This document shows, piece after piece, positions 1-14,968 of a DNA stretch of 64,000 nt. The DNA is from Thecaphora thlaspeos. Lineage: Eukaryota; Basidiomycota; Ustilaginomycetes; Urocystidales; Glomosporiaceae. Below the pieces are notes generated by a model, which searched no databases, was not told the DNA's origin, and saw nothing but the letters and a program-made list of their open reading frames with translations. Position 1 is the first letter of the stretch. Each line of letters begins with the position of its first letter. The translations under genes and the position numbers were made by a program. Where the stretch lies: contig UWYS01000012.1 of NCBI GenBank assembly GCA_900291925.1, positions 372,001 through 436,000 of the forward strand. The letters are read 5' to 3'.

Positions 1-1
1 C

Positions 2-3000
2 GACGAGGCCGAGTATCTCGGACGACTCGATGGCTCGCAGGTCAAGGTGCGAGGAGCCCGTCTGGAGCTCGGCGAGGTCGACGCCGCGCTGCAGAAGGTC
101 CTGGTCGACACGATGGGCCGACAAGGTGTGACCTTTACAATCCTCGCCGACCATCCGAACATTCAGGGCCCGGCACGTCTCGTCTCGTTTGTCGCGGACA
201 CGGCGAAGCGCGCTACTGCATCGCATGTCGACGCGGATGATCTGGTGCAGCTCGACCAGAGCTCGAAGGAGCTCGCACACGGCCTCCGGCGCGCCGTCCG
301 AGCCAAGCTGCTGCAGTACATGGTGCCGAGCCAGATTATTTCGCTCTTTTACTTGCCGCTCTCCACCCTCTCGGGCAAGGCCGATCAGAAGGCGCTCAAG
401 GCGCTCTACCATTCTCTGGATCCTGCCAGCTTCGGTTCTGGAACCTCGGGCGCGGAGCCGGATCGCGAAGCCAGTGAGGACGAGAAGACGATAGCCGGGG
501 TTCTGGCGAGCACGCTGCGCCTCAGCAAAGACCTGGTTGTCTCGCCTATCGCCGACCTGATCTCTCTCGGCCTCGACAGCTTGTCCGTAGTCACTCTGGC
601 AGGAAGGCTGCGACAGGCTGGCTTCGCGGTCAACGCAGCGTCGATCATGGCCGAACCTACGATCGAGGCCATCGCGCTTGCGGGGCGGGTAGGTTACATC
701 GATAGGCAGCAGCACCAGCTTCGTGCCAGCTCGTTCGCCGCAGACGTCGAGGCTCGAACGGTCAAGGCTCGGAACCTGCTCGCGATGAAGGACAAGGCCA
801 TCCGGCAGGCTTTGCCGACCGTGCCCCTGCAGGCCGTCCTGGTTGCTCAGGCATCGTCGGATTCGGCCCCGTCCCCGCGTTATGTGACGACCGTGGTGAT
901 CGATGTCAACGGAGACCATCCGTCGGAACAGCTGCAGACAGCCTGGAGAGAGGTCCTGCAACGACACGAGATCTACCGCACGATCTTCGTCGACGTCGAC
1001 GAGGAGCTATCGCAGCTTGTCCTGGACGCTTCCAGCTGCCCCGATGTTTGGACCGCTTCCTCCGAAGTGAGCCTGCCCTCGTCGGATCTGCAAAGCTACC
1101 ACCAGCGCACGGCAAAGGAGATCGCAACGTCGTTCTCCGAGCGCCCTCCGCTGAGGCTCAGGCTGTGGCAGGGAGAGGGCGCGCAGCAAATCTCCCTGAC
1201 GTGCTCGCATGCGATCTACGACGGTACTTCGCTCAACCAGCTCCTGTGGGAGGTCGATGAACAGCTCCAAGGCGAGGAGAGTCCGGCGGCAGGCCAGTTC
1301 TCCGACGCCGTCCGAGAGATCGTCGACCAGGACGTCGACGCGGCGAAACGTTTCTGGACTGCCCAACTAGATGGCTTCGGAAGGACCAACGTGCCAAGGC
1401 TGACCGGCATGAAGGGCGGCGTCGAAGAGCAAGCCGCTAGCGGAGAGATTACCGTCCAATCTGCTCACAAATTCTCGGCGCTCGAAGGAGTCGCCCGGTT
1501 TCGTGGTGTCACCGTCCACGCGCTCCTCGTCGCCTCGTACTGCAAGCTGCTGGCCGAGTACGTCGGCGAAGAAGACATCACCATTGGACTCGTCTTAGCC
1601 GGAAGGACCCTGAGCGTCGAGAACATTGATCTCGTCCACGGCCCTTGCGTTACGACGGTACCGTTCCGAGTGCAGGAGACGCGGCGCTCCTCATCTGACG
1701 CCCTCTCGCGCTCGGTCCACCGCAGCATCAACGGCGTGCTGCCATACCAACACGTTTCGATGCCTGAGCTGATGCGGTGGATCGGATCGGACCAGTCACC
1801 TTTCGAGGCCCTCTTCAGCTACCTCGGTGCTCGAGCCGAACGACACTCGTCGGCAGCGCTGGTCGAGGCCGGCACGATTATGGAGAAGGACTACCCCTTG
1901 GCCGTTGAAGTGGGCGCGGTCGGAGAGGAGGTATCACTGCACGTCGCCTTTTCGACCGACGTCCTCCCGAAGACTCATGCTGCTCTGTTCCTGCAGCAGT
2001 TCGACCTCGTCATCGGCAGCATCCTCCAAGCCTCGCCGCTTCAGGCGGCTGACGAGCAGGTTTCCGTCCTCAACCGGGCGTGCTACTCTCCATCTTCGGA
2101 TGCCGAGACGTTCCTGTCCCGCTTCGCCAGCCAAGTCAAGGCCGCGCCGCGCGCCACTGCGATCGTCTACGTCAAGAGCCTCGAGCACGAGCCGGTGACG
2201 CTGACATACGAGGAGCTCGATGCGATGTCGGACAACATTGCCAGGCACCTGCTGCGTCAGCCTAGCGAGGTGATCGGTGTCCACTTGACCAAGGACGGTC
2301 CAGAGCTCTACGCCGCGATGCTTGCCGTCTGGAAGGCCGGCAAGGTCTACCTGCCCCTTGATCCCAGCCTGCCTCGAGAGCGCCTCGAGTACATGCTCGA
2401 TACGGTCGGAAAAGCGCCGGCGATCACCAACAGAGCAACGGGTGCCACGCTTTCGGGCTTCGACTCGGAGGCTCTCGACATCGACAGCCTACTCCAGCCC
2501 GTTGCTGCCGACGCGTCTCTCCAGCTACCCACGCCCAGCCTCGAGACGGCATGCTACTTGCTCTTCACGTCCGGATCGACGGGCCGACCGAAGACGGTGC
2601 AGATCGGCCAGAAGGGCCTGTCTGGCGCCATCTATTCGTGGGAGAGGATGCTGCCGTGGTCGAAGCAGTCGCGCTTCCTCCAGCTGGCCTCGATTGGCTT
2701 CGACGTGTCGTTGATCGAGGTCTGCATGCCCCTTGCCTTCGGTTTCTCGATCGGCACCGCGCCAAAGGAGGTCCTGATCGAGGACCTCACCGCCGCCATC
2801 AAAAAACTGGGGATCACCATCGCCGATCTGCCTGCGGCCCTGGCCGGAACGGTCCATCCCGACGACGTCCAGCTAGAGTGGCTGATGAGCGGCGGCGATG
2901 CGATCGATGAGCGCGTGATTCACGACTGGACCTCCGCCGGACGCGTCCTGATCAATGCCTGGGGCCCCACTGAGACGACGATCGGGTCCAGCCTTGGCCG

Positions 3001-6000
3001 GGTCAAACGCGGCGGCTCGCGGTCCAACGTCGGAGCGGTCTACCCGGCCTGTTCGATGTTTGTCCTCAAGGAGGATTCTGTCGATCTGGCGCTCCGCGGA
3101 GCCGTGGGAGAGCTGGCGGTGGGCGGCCCGCAGGTGGCGGACAAATACTTTGGCCGCGACGATCTGACCACCGAGAAATTCGTCCACCTCGAGGACGGCA
3201 CACGCGTCTACCGAACCGGTGATCTTGGTCGGTTCCTCGTCGATGGCAGCGTTGAATGCCTGGGCAGGATTGGCGCCGATCGACAGGTCAAGGTCAATGG
3301 CCAGCGGGTCGAGCTCGACGAGATCTCGCAGGTGCTCGCGATGCACGGACAGGTCCGCGATGCTGACGTCCAGTACCTCAAGCATCCCGGCATGTCGTCC
3401 AAGCAATTGGTCGCCTTCATCGCCCCGCACCGGTCCGCGAGCTTGCCGGCCTCGCCGCTTGCGATGCGTGAAGACGCAGACGCGGTCGACTTGGCAAGCA
3501 GGCTCGAGCAGGAGGCTACCAAGCGCCTCGCTCCGTACATGGTGGGTGTGGCGCAACTTTTCCCGCCAGACTTGCTTGCATATACTGACCAACAACGCTC
3601 TCCTCGTCCTAACGATTCGATCCGACCGTCTCGCTCTTACAGATCCCGGCACAGTGGCTGATCGTCAGCGGCAGCCTGCCTCTCACGCCGAACAACAAGG
3701 TCGACCACAAGGCGCTGGCAGGCCTCTTCATGGGCACGGAGACCTCGGCGTTGGGCCGCTTCGGCTCCCTGCGAGAAGACGCGCTCGCACAAGGCTCCTG
3801 GACTCCGGTCGAGGAAGAGTTTCGAGACCTGGTCGCATCCTTCTGCAGCGTGCCCGTCGAGAACGTCACCAAGATGACTTGTAAGAGTCACGCCGCACGA
3901 GACGTCGAGCGCGCCTCGACGAGACCTGAGCCGATGAAGCTGACTTCACCCTACGTCCCCTCTCTTGGCCACGACATCGCTCAGCCTTCCATCGACTCGG
4001 TATCGACTCGATCACCGCCATCAAGCTGGTAAAGAAGCTCCGATCTTCGGGCTACCGGGTCAGCGTCGCTGATATCCTCAGCTCGCCTTTCATCAGCTCC
4101 TTGACCGAGAAGCACGGAGCGGCCGCCGATGGTACTGGAGAGACCGAAGACGCCGGCGAGAGCCTCAGGAAGCACATTGAGAGCCGAGCGACTCTGTCCG
4201 ACTGGAAGCTCTCCGCGCACGACGACATCGTCTCGGCGTTACCGTGTACGCCGCTGCAGGCTGGCATGATCACGCAAACGCTCGCAAGCTCTGGCAAACT
4301 GTACTTCCACCACCACGCCTACAGGGTCAAAGCAGAGTTGCCGGCGGTCATCGCCGCCTGGAAGGCTCTGGTGTCGCGGCTCGATATTCTGCGGACGACT
4401 TTCCACTCGATCGAAGACGAGCGCCCTTGGGTGCAGGCGGTCCACAGCACGAGCGAGGCCCGGGTCGTCAAGCATGCCGGACGATTCGATGCGACGGTCG
4501 ACCTTGCGACGATCGACGGCCAAGCGACGTTCGAGGATGACAAGTCCTTTGCAAAGCCAGCCCACGTCCTGCATGCGTGGAGCGAAGCTGAGGGATCCAC
4601 GTTTGTCCTGAGCATCCACCATGCGCTCTATGATGCCGCGTCTCTTCCTCTGCTCTTCTCGGATCTCGCAGCACTACTCTCTGGTGCCGCGGAAGGCGAT
4701 CTGCCCGCCCGAGCAGCATTCCACCAGCTTGTTTCCCACCTCCTCCCAGCGGACAAGGACACCAAACATTGGTCGGATGCTCTCCAAGGGCTGAGTGTCG
4801 GCTTGCTCCGGAGCACCAAGAGGCAAACCAGCGCAGACGGACTCGCGATCGAGGCCGAGCGCACCATCTCGCTGTCGATCAAAGCCATCCAGGAGAGCTG
4901 CCTGCGCAGCGGCGTGTCGATGCAGGTGCTGGCGACGCTCGCCTACGCCAAGCTGCTGGCGATCGAGACGGGCTCGGGCGACGTATGCTTCGGACAGATC
5001 TTTGGTCTGCGCGACGCGGTCGACAACGGCGAGGCGAGCATCGGCCCTGCCCTCAACACAGTAGCGACCCGAGTACGCTTCGACGACCTATCGCGCTCCA
5101 CCGCTGACCAGCTGCAGCAGATGCAAGAGGCCAACGACGCAGGGAGACCGCACCGGAAGGCGGCGCTACGCGACGTTCAGCAGGCCGCGGTGCGGTCGGG
5201 CGTTGAGGGTCCCCTCTTCGACGCCCTTTTCGACTTCCAGATCGTCGGCTCGGAGGCTGAGCGCCAGGAGGCCAAGTCGTCGCTGCACGCCTTGGAAAGC
5301 ATCCCTGTCAACGGCGACGATGGTTCGCCGCAGTACGCCCTCAACGTGGAGTTCGTCCAGGGTGCCGACAAGATGACGCTGATCTCTACGGCCGACTTGA
5401 GCGTCTACGACAAGGCCTCTCTCGCTACCACGCTCGAGCGTCTCGAAAAGATCGTCGTCCATCTCGTCGAGCAGGCGGATGCAGCCGTATCGCAGCTGCC
5501 ATTCGACGGTCTGTCCTTGCCCTCTGCGGCTCCGGCCGGGCCTAGCAACGCAACCGAGGAGGGACACACTGTCATGACCGACGCTCACCTCCCTGAGACT
5601 GCAGAAGGCAAGGCGCTCACCGAGGTGATTGCGCAGGTGGTCGGTGTACCGGTCGACAAGATCTACAGCTCGACCCGCCTCAGCTCGCTCGGTCTCGACT
5701 CAATCTCCGCCATTCGCATCGCTTCCCTCGCGCGGCGCGAGGGCCTCGGACTGGGCATCGCCGACATCGTCTCGGCAGAGACGGTCGAGGTCCTTGTCAC
5801 TCTGGTTGCTTCGAAGAAGAGGAGCGTTCAGAGCGGTAGGGGCACGTCGATCCGCCCGCCTCTCCTTAGTCCGTCGGTGCAAACGGCCGCTACGAAACAG
5901 CTCGACGTCGGAGCGAACGCGATTGAGAGGATCCTGCCGCTTCTATCTGGCCAGGCGGTGCTCGCTGCCAGCTGGATCGGGACGGGCAAGCGATTCGGCG

Positions 6001-7271
6001 TCTACAGCTTCGCTTTCCGCACGGATCGACCGCTGGAATCGCAGCAGCTCGACCATGCATGGGCGGAACTGCAGAGGCGCCACGCCATCCTCCGGACCGC
6101 CTTTATCGCTGTCGATGGAAGGCCGTACCAGGCGGTGCTCAAGGCGGACCAACACCGGTTCGCCGCTGTAAACGAGGTGACAGTCGGGGACGGGCAGCTG
6201 GAGGAAGCGGCAAAGGAGACGATCCGGGTGGCGAGTCGAGCCACCTGGGACCTGCGCAAGCCACCGCTCCAGCTGAGCCACATCCGCACCGCTGCCGTCT
6301 CTGGCGGCGAGAGCGCCGTAGTGCTCAGCATGCACCACCTTCTCTACGACGCCTTTTCGCTGGAGCTGCTGGTCTCTGACCTACAGACACTCTATGCCGG
6401 CTTCGCTAGCTGCGAAAGCACGTCGAACTGGATCGAGTTTGTCGACTACCTCTCGCCCGCGTCCAGCGAAGCCGCGACTCGATTCTGGAAGCAGTCGCTG
6501 CAAGACGCTGACGCCGGCGTCCTTCCGTCCAAAGATGCGATGACCGGCGAGCATCAGCACGACGAGATCTTTACCTTCCATCCAAACATCCTACAGGGCT
6601 ATGCCCGATACGAGTCTCATCTTCGAGCGCGACAAACGAGCCTGCAATCGCTCTTCCTGGCTGCTTGGTCCCGGCTGCTCTCGACCTGGACGGGCGCTGC
6701 GTCTCCGCTCTTTGGCGTTTTCCAGCTGGGCCGTTCCGCGTCGTTCGACGGCATAGAGAGGCTGGCAGGACCGTGCATGTCCATCCTTCCCATGGCCGTT
6801 GCGCCTCACTCGTCGCTCGTCGACGCCTCGCGCGACATTGCGCAACAACTGCGCCAACGCGCAGCGTACGAGCAGAGCGACCTGGTCGAGATCGCCTGCT
6901 CGGCCGGGTGGAGCGGCGAGCAGGCCAAGTGGAATAGCTACGTCAACGTCCTCATCCCCTCCTCTTCCTCCTCCATCTCCTCGCCTCCGTCCGATAGGGA
7001 GGGACAGGAGTGGCAGGCGATGAAGCTAGGCCAACCGACAGACTTTGCCTCTCCCTCTTCGCTGGAGTACGTCTCGACGTTCGATGACATCGCCCACGTC
7101 CCGCTCGTCAAGTCGGACGTTTCCGTCGACGTCGCGCTCGATCCGACCGGGGACAGCGTCACGATCGGCATCCGGGCCAAGGCGAGCATCTTGGATCGCC
7201 AAATGGCAGCAGACGCGGCGAATCGACTCGCCGAGATGGTCGCCAACGCTCTCGAGCAGCTCTTGATGTGA
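2..7271 (+). CDS. Siderophore non-ribosomal peptide synthetase, ferrichrome type (5' end outside window)
   Basis: Three exons are read as 2-3541, 3643-3880 and 3985-7271, giving 2354 visible residues. The order is end of an adenylation domain (GRLDGSQVKVRGARLELGEV), T (LGLDSLS, Ser193), C (SHAIYDG, about 402-408), A (LFTSGSTG at about 854, NAWGPTE at about 985, NNKVDHKAL after the first intron), T (LGIDSI, Ser1268), C (HHALYDA, 1471-1477), T (LGLDSIS, Ser1832) and a terminal C (HHLLYDA, from 2043). An assembly line ending in A-T-C-T-C units is typical of fungal ferrichrome synthetases such as Ustilago Sid2/Fer3 and Aspergillus SidC, which join hydroxyornithine derivatives and small amino acids into a cyclic hexapeptide. 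The two last C domains have Ala where the usual HHxxxDG motif has Gly; their catalytic His is kept. Intron 1 has a CTAAC branch-like site at about 3609. The exact product cannot be told because the first modules are missing. Confidence 0.88.
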
Positions 7272-7456
7272 GACCCTTTCGCTCGTGCGCCCTACAAACT
7301 GTGACGTGCGGGCGCTCTTCCCCCCATCTCTTGTCAAATCCCCATGCGACGAAGTTTGTACTTATATAGACTGAAAATCGATAGAAGCCTTTGCGAACGG
7401 ACCGATGTGCAACAGCGACTGCCGCCCCTTTTCCATGCCTAGTCGCCTTGCTCGCT

Positions 7457-10448
7457 CTAGAACTGCAGCAGATTTGGCTCGTTGTTCTGCTGCTGCTGAC
7501 CCTGCTGCTGACCCTGCTGCTGTTGCCCTCCGGCCGCGGTCGAGGATCCGAACGTACTCTGCCCGAACGCGCTGCTAGGCTGAAACGGCTTGATCCCGCC
7601 AAACCCGGTGGGTTGGGCCTGAATGCCGTTCGAGCCCGTTCCCATCCCTGCCCCGGCCCCTGCTCCTGCGCCAAACAACGACGATCCAAACCCAGTCGTC
7701 TGCGCAGACAAGCCATGTGTCGTCGCGTGGAAGCCGCCGCCTGCAAAACCAGTCTGCTGGCTCGTCAGCCCACCCTGTTGCTGCTGTTGCTGCTGTGTCT
7801 GAGGTTGCGGCGATGCGACACGAGCCGCAAACGGGTTCCCCGTCTGCTGCGGCGCAAGACCGCCGACGTTCGACGTAGAAGCGCTCGTTGCAAACGCCGG
7901 GTTGCTGGCAAGACTAGCTCCAAAATTGCTCTCCGGCTTAAAGGGCTTCACGCTGCTTCCTCCAAACCCGGTCGGCTGCGCTTGGATCGTCGCAGGTGTG
8001 CCGATGTTGGTGTTGAAAGAAAGGCTGTCAAAGTCGTTGTTGAGCGCGGTGGCGGAGGGCGTGGCGGCAATCGATGGGCTGGCGGCTGTGGCGCTAGATG
8101 GTTGCTGGCGATTGCCGAAGGCGAACTCCGAAGCCACGTTGCCGATTAGACCGGTAGCCTGCGGTTTGAGGCCTGAAGAGGAAGAAGAGGGAGGGTGCGT
8201 GTTGGCTTGCTGCGCGGTGCCAGCACCCTTCGAACCATCCCAGGCACTCGCACCGAGGCCGTAATGGCCAACGTTGGGCGCCGTGTTGAAGGCATTCATG
8301 GCCAGCTCATTGAGCGACGGCCCGGTTTTTGTTGGCGGCGGCGGCGAGGCGGACGGTGTCTGGCCAGGCGGCGGCGCAAAAGGGTTGCGCGAGCCCGTCT
8401 TTTGAGGCATCAGGGGCTTCGGCGACGTCACGCGCCCGGCAGGCGTGGCGGAGGCGGGTCGCTGGAGCGACGAAGCAGAGGAGGTGGTCGCACGAAAGGC
8501 GGAGTTGAAGGCTGAAAGAGCGCTCGACGACGAGGGAGTGCCGTTGGATTGTTGCTGCTGCGGCGGCGTTGCGGATGAGTTGCTGCTGAATACATTGCCG
8601 TTGCTAAAGAGACCTGTAGCCTGCGACTGTAGCTGCTGCTGCTGCTGGGGTTGCTGCTGCTGACCGAACGTCGAGGGCTGGCCGCCGCCGAACGGCGAGC
8701 CCTCGAGTCCCATCCCGATTCCCGTCGCTTGAGGCATCAGCGACTGTCGGAATGGGTTGAAGCCCGTAGGCTGCGCCTGCAGGAATCCGGTCGGCTGAGC
8801 CTGAAGGAAGCCGCCCTGCTGCTGCATCCCCATTCCCAACCCAGCCTGCATCCCGATCATCTGCGGTGGCATCATCCCGCCCTGCTGCTGCTGTTGCTGG
8901 TTGAGGAAAGGGTTGTAGCCCGTCATCTGCGGCTTCAAGCCGCCGCCGAAGCCCATGCCCGTGCCCATCCCCAAATCCGTCCCCGCGCCCATGCCGTATC
9001 CGAAGCCGGTCTGCTGCGGCATAACGCCAAAGAAGCTCTGCTCGATGGGAACGTTGGAGAAGGCGTTGCCCTGGCCGCTGTCGATTGATTCGAAGAAGTC
9101 CTGCAGCGCCTGATTGCTGGTCGGCGGCTTGACAGGGCGTTCAGGCTTCTCAGGCTCTTTGATGGTGACACTCTTCTTCGACTCGCTCTTTGGCACCGCC
9201 GCCGACGTCGTCGACGTGGTCGGCTTGCGCGACGATGCGGATGAGGTGCCATCTGCGACCTTTTTGTTCTCCTTGTACTCCTGCCGATTCTGCTCAAAGT
9301 TGGGATCGCGCAGGTATTCCTCCAGCGCTCCCGCCAGCGAGACGGGCGCGTGCCGCAGCATGGGAATGGCGACGTTGAGGCTGTGCGCCGCCTTCTTGGC
9401 CGAATTGAGGTAAGCCACCACCTTTTCCGTTTGGCGGCAGAAGCGCTTGTAAAGCTCCAGCGCCCGCTCAGCGTCCGACTTGGCCATCTCGAAGTAGTGT
9501 TCGAGGATGTTGATGACTCCCTCGTTGATGGCCGTGTAGAGGGCGAGCAGGTCCTTGAGCGACATCCGAAAGGCCGACATGGTCAGCTCGTCGTTGAGGT
9601 CGTCGTGGAAGAAGGGACACTGGAGCAGCGCGTTGGCCACCTTTTGCGTCGTCGAGACCTCGCGCAGCAGCCCGCGCTCCACCGTGAGACGCCGGAGGCG
9701 GTTTCTGTTGCCGCCGCCGCCGCTACCGTGCTGCGTCCGCGACCGGTCGCTTGATCGAATGACGTCGTGCTTCAGCTCGCGGTAGGCCCGGATACGCTCG
9801 TCGAGGTACTGGGCATAGGGTGTCAAGCTCGCGCCGGACTCGTAGCCTAGTGGAAAAGACCGGAGATGGCCGCGCGAGGCGACGAGTCAGGAAATGTTCG
9901 GACGACAGTTGACGGCATCGAGAAACAAGAGGCAAGGGCCAGGGCCGAAGACTCACCTCCTTGAACGTTACGAAGCCTCAGGTTGGCGCTCTCGGACGCC
10001 AGATGGCTTAGCACGTTGTCGACCTCGCCGTTGCGTGCCATTGTGTGGATGATGACAAGGCATTTGAACAGCACCTGCAGCACGGACACACGAGGTGTGA
10101 GATGAATCAGGAGACGGCTCGTCTCTCGAAGGCTGTCGCGCCTGGACGTGCTGGGGCGTAGAGCGAAGGTCTACTCACGAAGCTGTTTGAGTCGTGCAGC
10201 CTCTGCGAGAGAGCCGAGCAGACGCTCCGGAGGCTGTCATCGGTGGAAAATGTGGTGGCGAGGATGGGATCGATATACTTGGGTTTGATGCCGCCGGCTT
10301 TGGGCTTGGTAGCCGCCTTGACTACTTTGTCATAGCTGCTTGGTCGGACGCGGCGGAGTAGGGGGCCGAGCCGAGTCAGTACGCCCTGCTTGCTACGTCG
10401 GTGAGTGACGAAGCAAGGTCAGCGGACCGACGATGCTTACCTTGACAT
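7457..10448 (-). CDS. AP180: AP180/YAP1801-type clathrin adaptor with ANTH domain and repeated LxxQxTG motifs
   Basis: Exons, read leftwards: 10448-10441, 10335-10179, 10074-9957 and 9846-7457, 890 residues. The protein opens MSSYDKVVKAATKPK, with a KxxK-type phosphoinositide-binding patch, followed by a helical ANTH domain to about residue 280 (FKCLVIIHTMARNGEVDNVL, TPYAQYLDERIRAYRELK). The remaining 600 residues are disordered and Q/G/S/T-rich. They hold four NPF motifs, which bind EH-domain proteins, and 13 matches to [LIVM]xxQxTG, the phosphorylation consensus of Ark1/Prk1 kinases. The tail ends NLLQF, resembling a clathrin box. The family binds PI(4,5)P2 at the plasma membrane and recruits clathrin during endocytosis. 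Only eight coding bases lie in the first exon; I placed the acceptor at 10335 because it gives the canonical N-terminus. The gene converges on the NRPS, 185 bp apart. Confidence 0.88.
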
Positions 10449-10979
10449 GATGGAGTGAGCCCTGCTGCTGTCTTGTCGAAGGAGGGTGAGGGAGAGGGTG
10501 AGGGAGAGGGGCGCCAAAGATGGGAGTGGGCCGAGGCTGGAGACGCAAGATCGCCCTTTTGCGCAGCTGGTTGGTGGACGAGGATGCTGCTGATGGTGGA
10601 GAGGAGGTAGTGTGACGCGAGAGCCGAGGTCTGTGGCGGTGGTGGCAAGAACAGGATTTGCAATGTGCAACGACGGGTCACGGGTGGTTGTGGGGACGAG
10701 GTTGGATTATTGCCATCTTGGTGCGTCTTGGGACGGGCGCAAGCGCGAGGGACGCGCTGACGCCATCTGGCCCACGCCCATCTACTCAACTTTCCAGGCC
10801 CGTGCGTGGCCCTGGCCGCCTCGACGTGATCTTCGCGACACGCACCACACACGCAGCCCAGCTCTGCCATCTCACACGGCACATCCCTCTCCCTTGTCGA
10901 GCCGCAGACTACTGGTATCAGGTACAAGAGGTGTGATACAAATACATACACAACGCCAAACGCTCGTCTCCACCCCTCC
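10449..10979. other. Intergenic, upstream of AP180 and downstream of GCN5
   Basis: About 530 bp between two genes transcribed in the same leftward direction. It should hold the AP180 promoter and the GCN5 3' untranslated region. Alternating GAGAGGG stretches occur near 10490-10520. I see no open frame or RNA gene that I can support. Confidence 0.5.
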
Positions 10980-13404
<2,425 letters not shown>

Positions 13405-13813
13405 AAGCGGCGGAGGCGGCGGGGCGAGGCGGGCCTGGCCATGGGCTGCTGGTCGAGAAGACGGTCAGAGAGAAGAATAGAGTGGGTGGTGGCGGGGCTT
13501 CACTCTGCCAGACTGCCACTCCGTATTAGGCACGCAGGCGCAACGTCGTGACAGGCAGCAGCTGGAGTGTGTTCGCAGGCAATAGAAAGGAGAGAGGAGG
13601 AAGTGACAGAAGACAGACGAAGGTGGAAGGGGAACAAGGGGCTGAACGTTGCGGACGCGGCACGGGGCGCCTCGCGCACGCGCCCGCGAATCAAGAATGG
13701 TTGACGGGGGTCTGGCGTGCCAAGGTTCGGAATTCGGGGGCCAGGGCAAGGTGAAGCGCGGCCCGCACCTGGTACTCCTGCTTGGCTCACCCGGCACCGC
13801 TGCCTAGCTCAAC
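13405..13813. promoter_or_regulatory. Divergent promoter region, GCN5 / membrane protein
   Basis: About 410 bp between two oppositely transcribed genes; it must hold both start regions. No clear TATA element was seen. A GC-rich stretch lies near 13660-13760. Confidence 0.35.
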
Positions 13814-14797
13814 ATGCACTCCTCGCCACCACCACCACCACCGCCACCGCCACTATCACCAATCCTCTCGCTCTCCTCTTCCTTCCCGACGACCGGGCGC
13901 TGCTCAACAATGTACTGCCTACGCTGGTGGATCCCGCTCTTCCTCCTACCCTTCCCGAGCACGTCGCCATTCTTCCTGGTCCTCTTCCTCGTCTCGCTCA
14001 CACTCCACGCTCGACCCTGCCTCTGCTGCGCCCTGATTCTCGTCGGTTTCTTCTCGACCTCTTCGAACTGGTACACCTTCAACACCACGTCGACATTACC
14101 AGCGTCGTCGTCTATCGATGTCCCTGCGACGACCGTTCTCAAGACGCTTCCGACGGCATCGCAGGTCGTCGGGGATGCAGAAACGAGCCTGGCGACGCCA
14201 ACGATGTCGACGCGCAACACGGTGCGAACGAGCAATGCATGGCTCGACTTTGGCCAAGAAGGTGGAAACGGATTCTGGATGCCCCTTCATCGTCCTTCTT
14301 CCACCGACACCACCATCACCACCACATCCCACCTCGCCTCTCCTCTTCCCTTCGACGCTTCGAAAGAGCAAGACGCACTCGCGACGTTCAAGATTCCCGC
14401 CTTCTTGCGTACGGATCTGAACAAGATGCGATCAGATGTGTGGGAGGACATCGTCATTCCCCAACGCATCTTTGTCGGATTCGGAAGAAAAGGTGGTTTG
14501 GGCGTCTGGCTTAACCTCGTACCTACCGGCCGAACGTCGACGACTTCGGCGTAAGAGAAGGAGCGCACTCCTTGCGACAGACGACGCTGCGTCATCAACG
14601 ACACGACTTTTGTACTTGTTACCCTTCCCCTCTGTCTCAAGGCTATCCGCCACTCCATAACCGATCCGCTCGTCGTCCCTCCCTTCCTTGGATCGACACT
14701 CTATCTGTTCCGCATTTGCCTCAAGAGACCCTCGCAGTACCTTGAGCCGGACGAGCAGATCAATCCGGAAGAAAGGTCGAGGCGCACCGAACGATAG
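13814..14797 (+). CDS. Predicted membrane protein, family not recognised
   Basis: I read two exons, 13814-14518 and 14642-14797 (286 residues); this model is tentative. The N-terminus has a poly-Pro run and then two hydrophobic segments (about 33-50 and 53-75; an alternative start is Met33 at 13910). A Ser/Thr-rich middle follows, then a segment with regular composition (DVWEDIVIPQRIFVGFGRKG). After the intron come a short hydrophobic stretch (PLVVPPFLGSTLYLFRICLK) and a charged tail (EPDEQINPEERSRRTER). The tail is in the same frame as the first exon but behind an in-frame TAA at 14552, so an intron is needed; the pyrimidine-rich 3' end before 14642 supports one. The donor GTACCT is weak. 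I do not recognise the family and assign no function. Confidence 0.42.
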
Positions 14798-14968
14798 CCA
14801 ATGCCGCTCACAGATCAACCGGGCAAACAAAGGATACGACCACAGACAGATTGCGACGGCGGGCGAGGCAGGAAGCGTACTCTCGAGCAATGACACTTCG
14901 TCGTCTTTCTTGAGATCGCTACGCATGGACTCTTCCATTCGTTTCTATACAGTCGGCTGCGTCTACGT

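Noticed and set aside
10393..10440. Shorter 48-bp first intron for AP180 (acceptor at 10393)
   Set aside because: It is in frame but adds about 20 residues before the canonical SSYDKVVKAATKPK start, and the acceptor at 10336 matches the usual intron size of about 100 bp with a CTGAC branch site.
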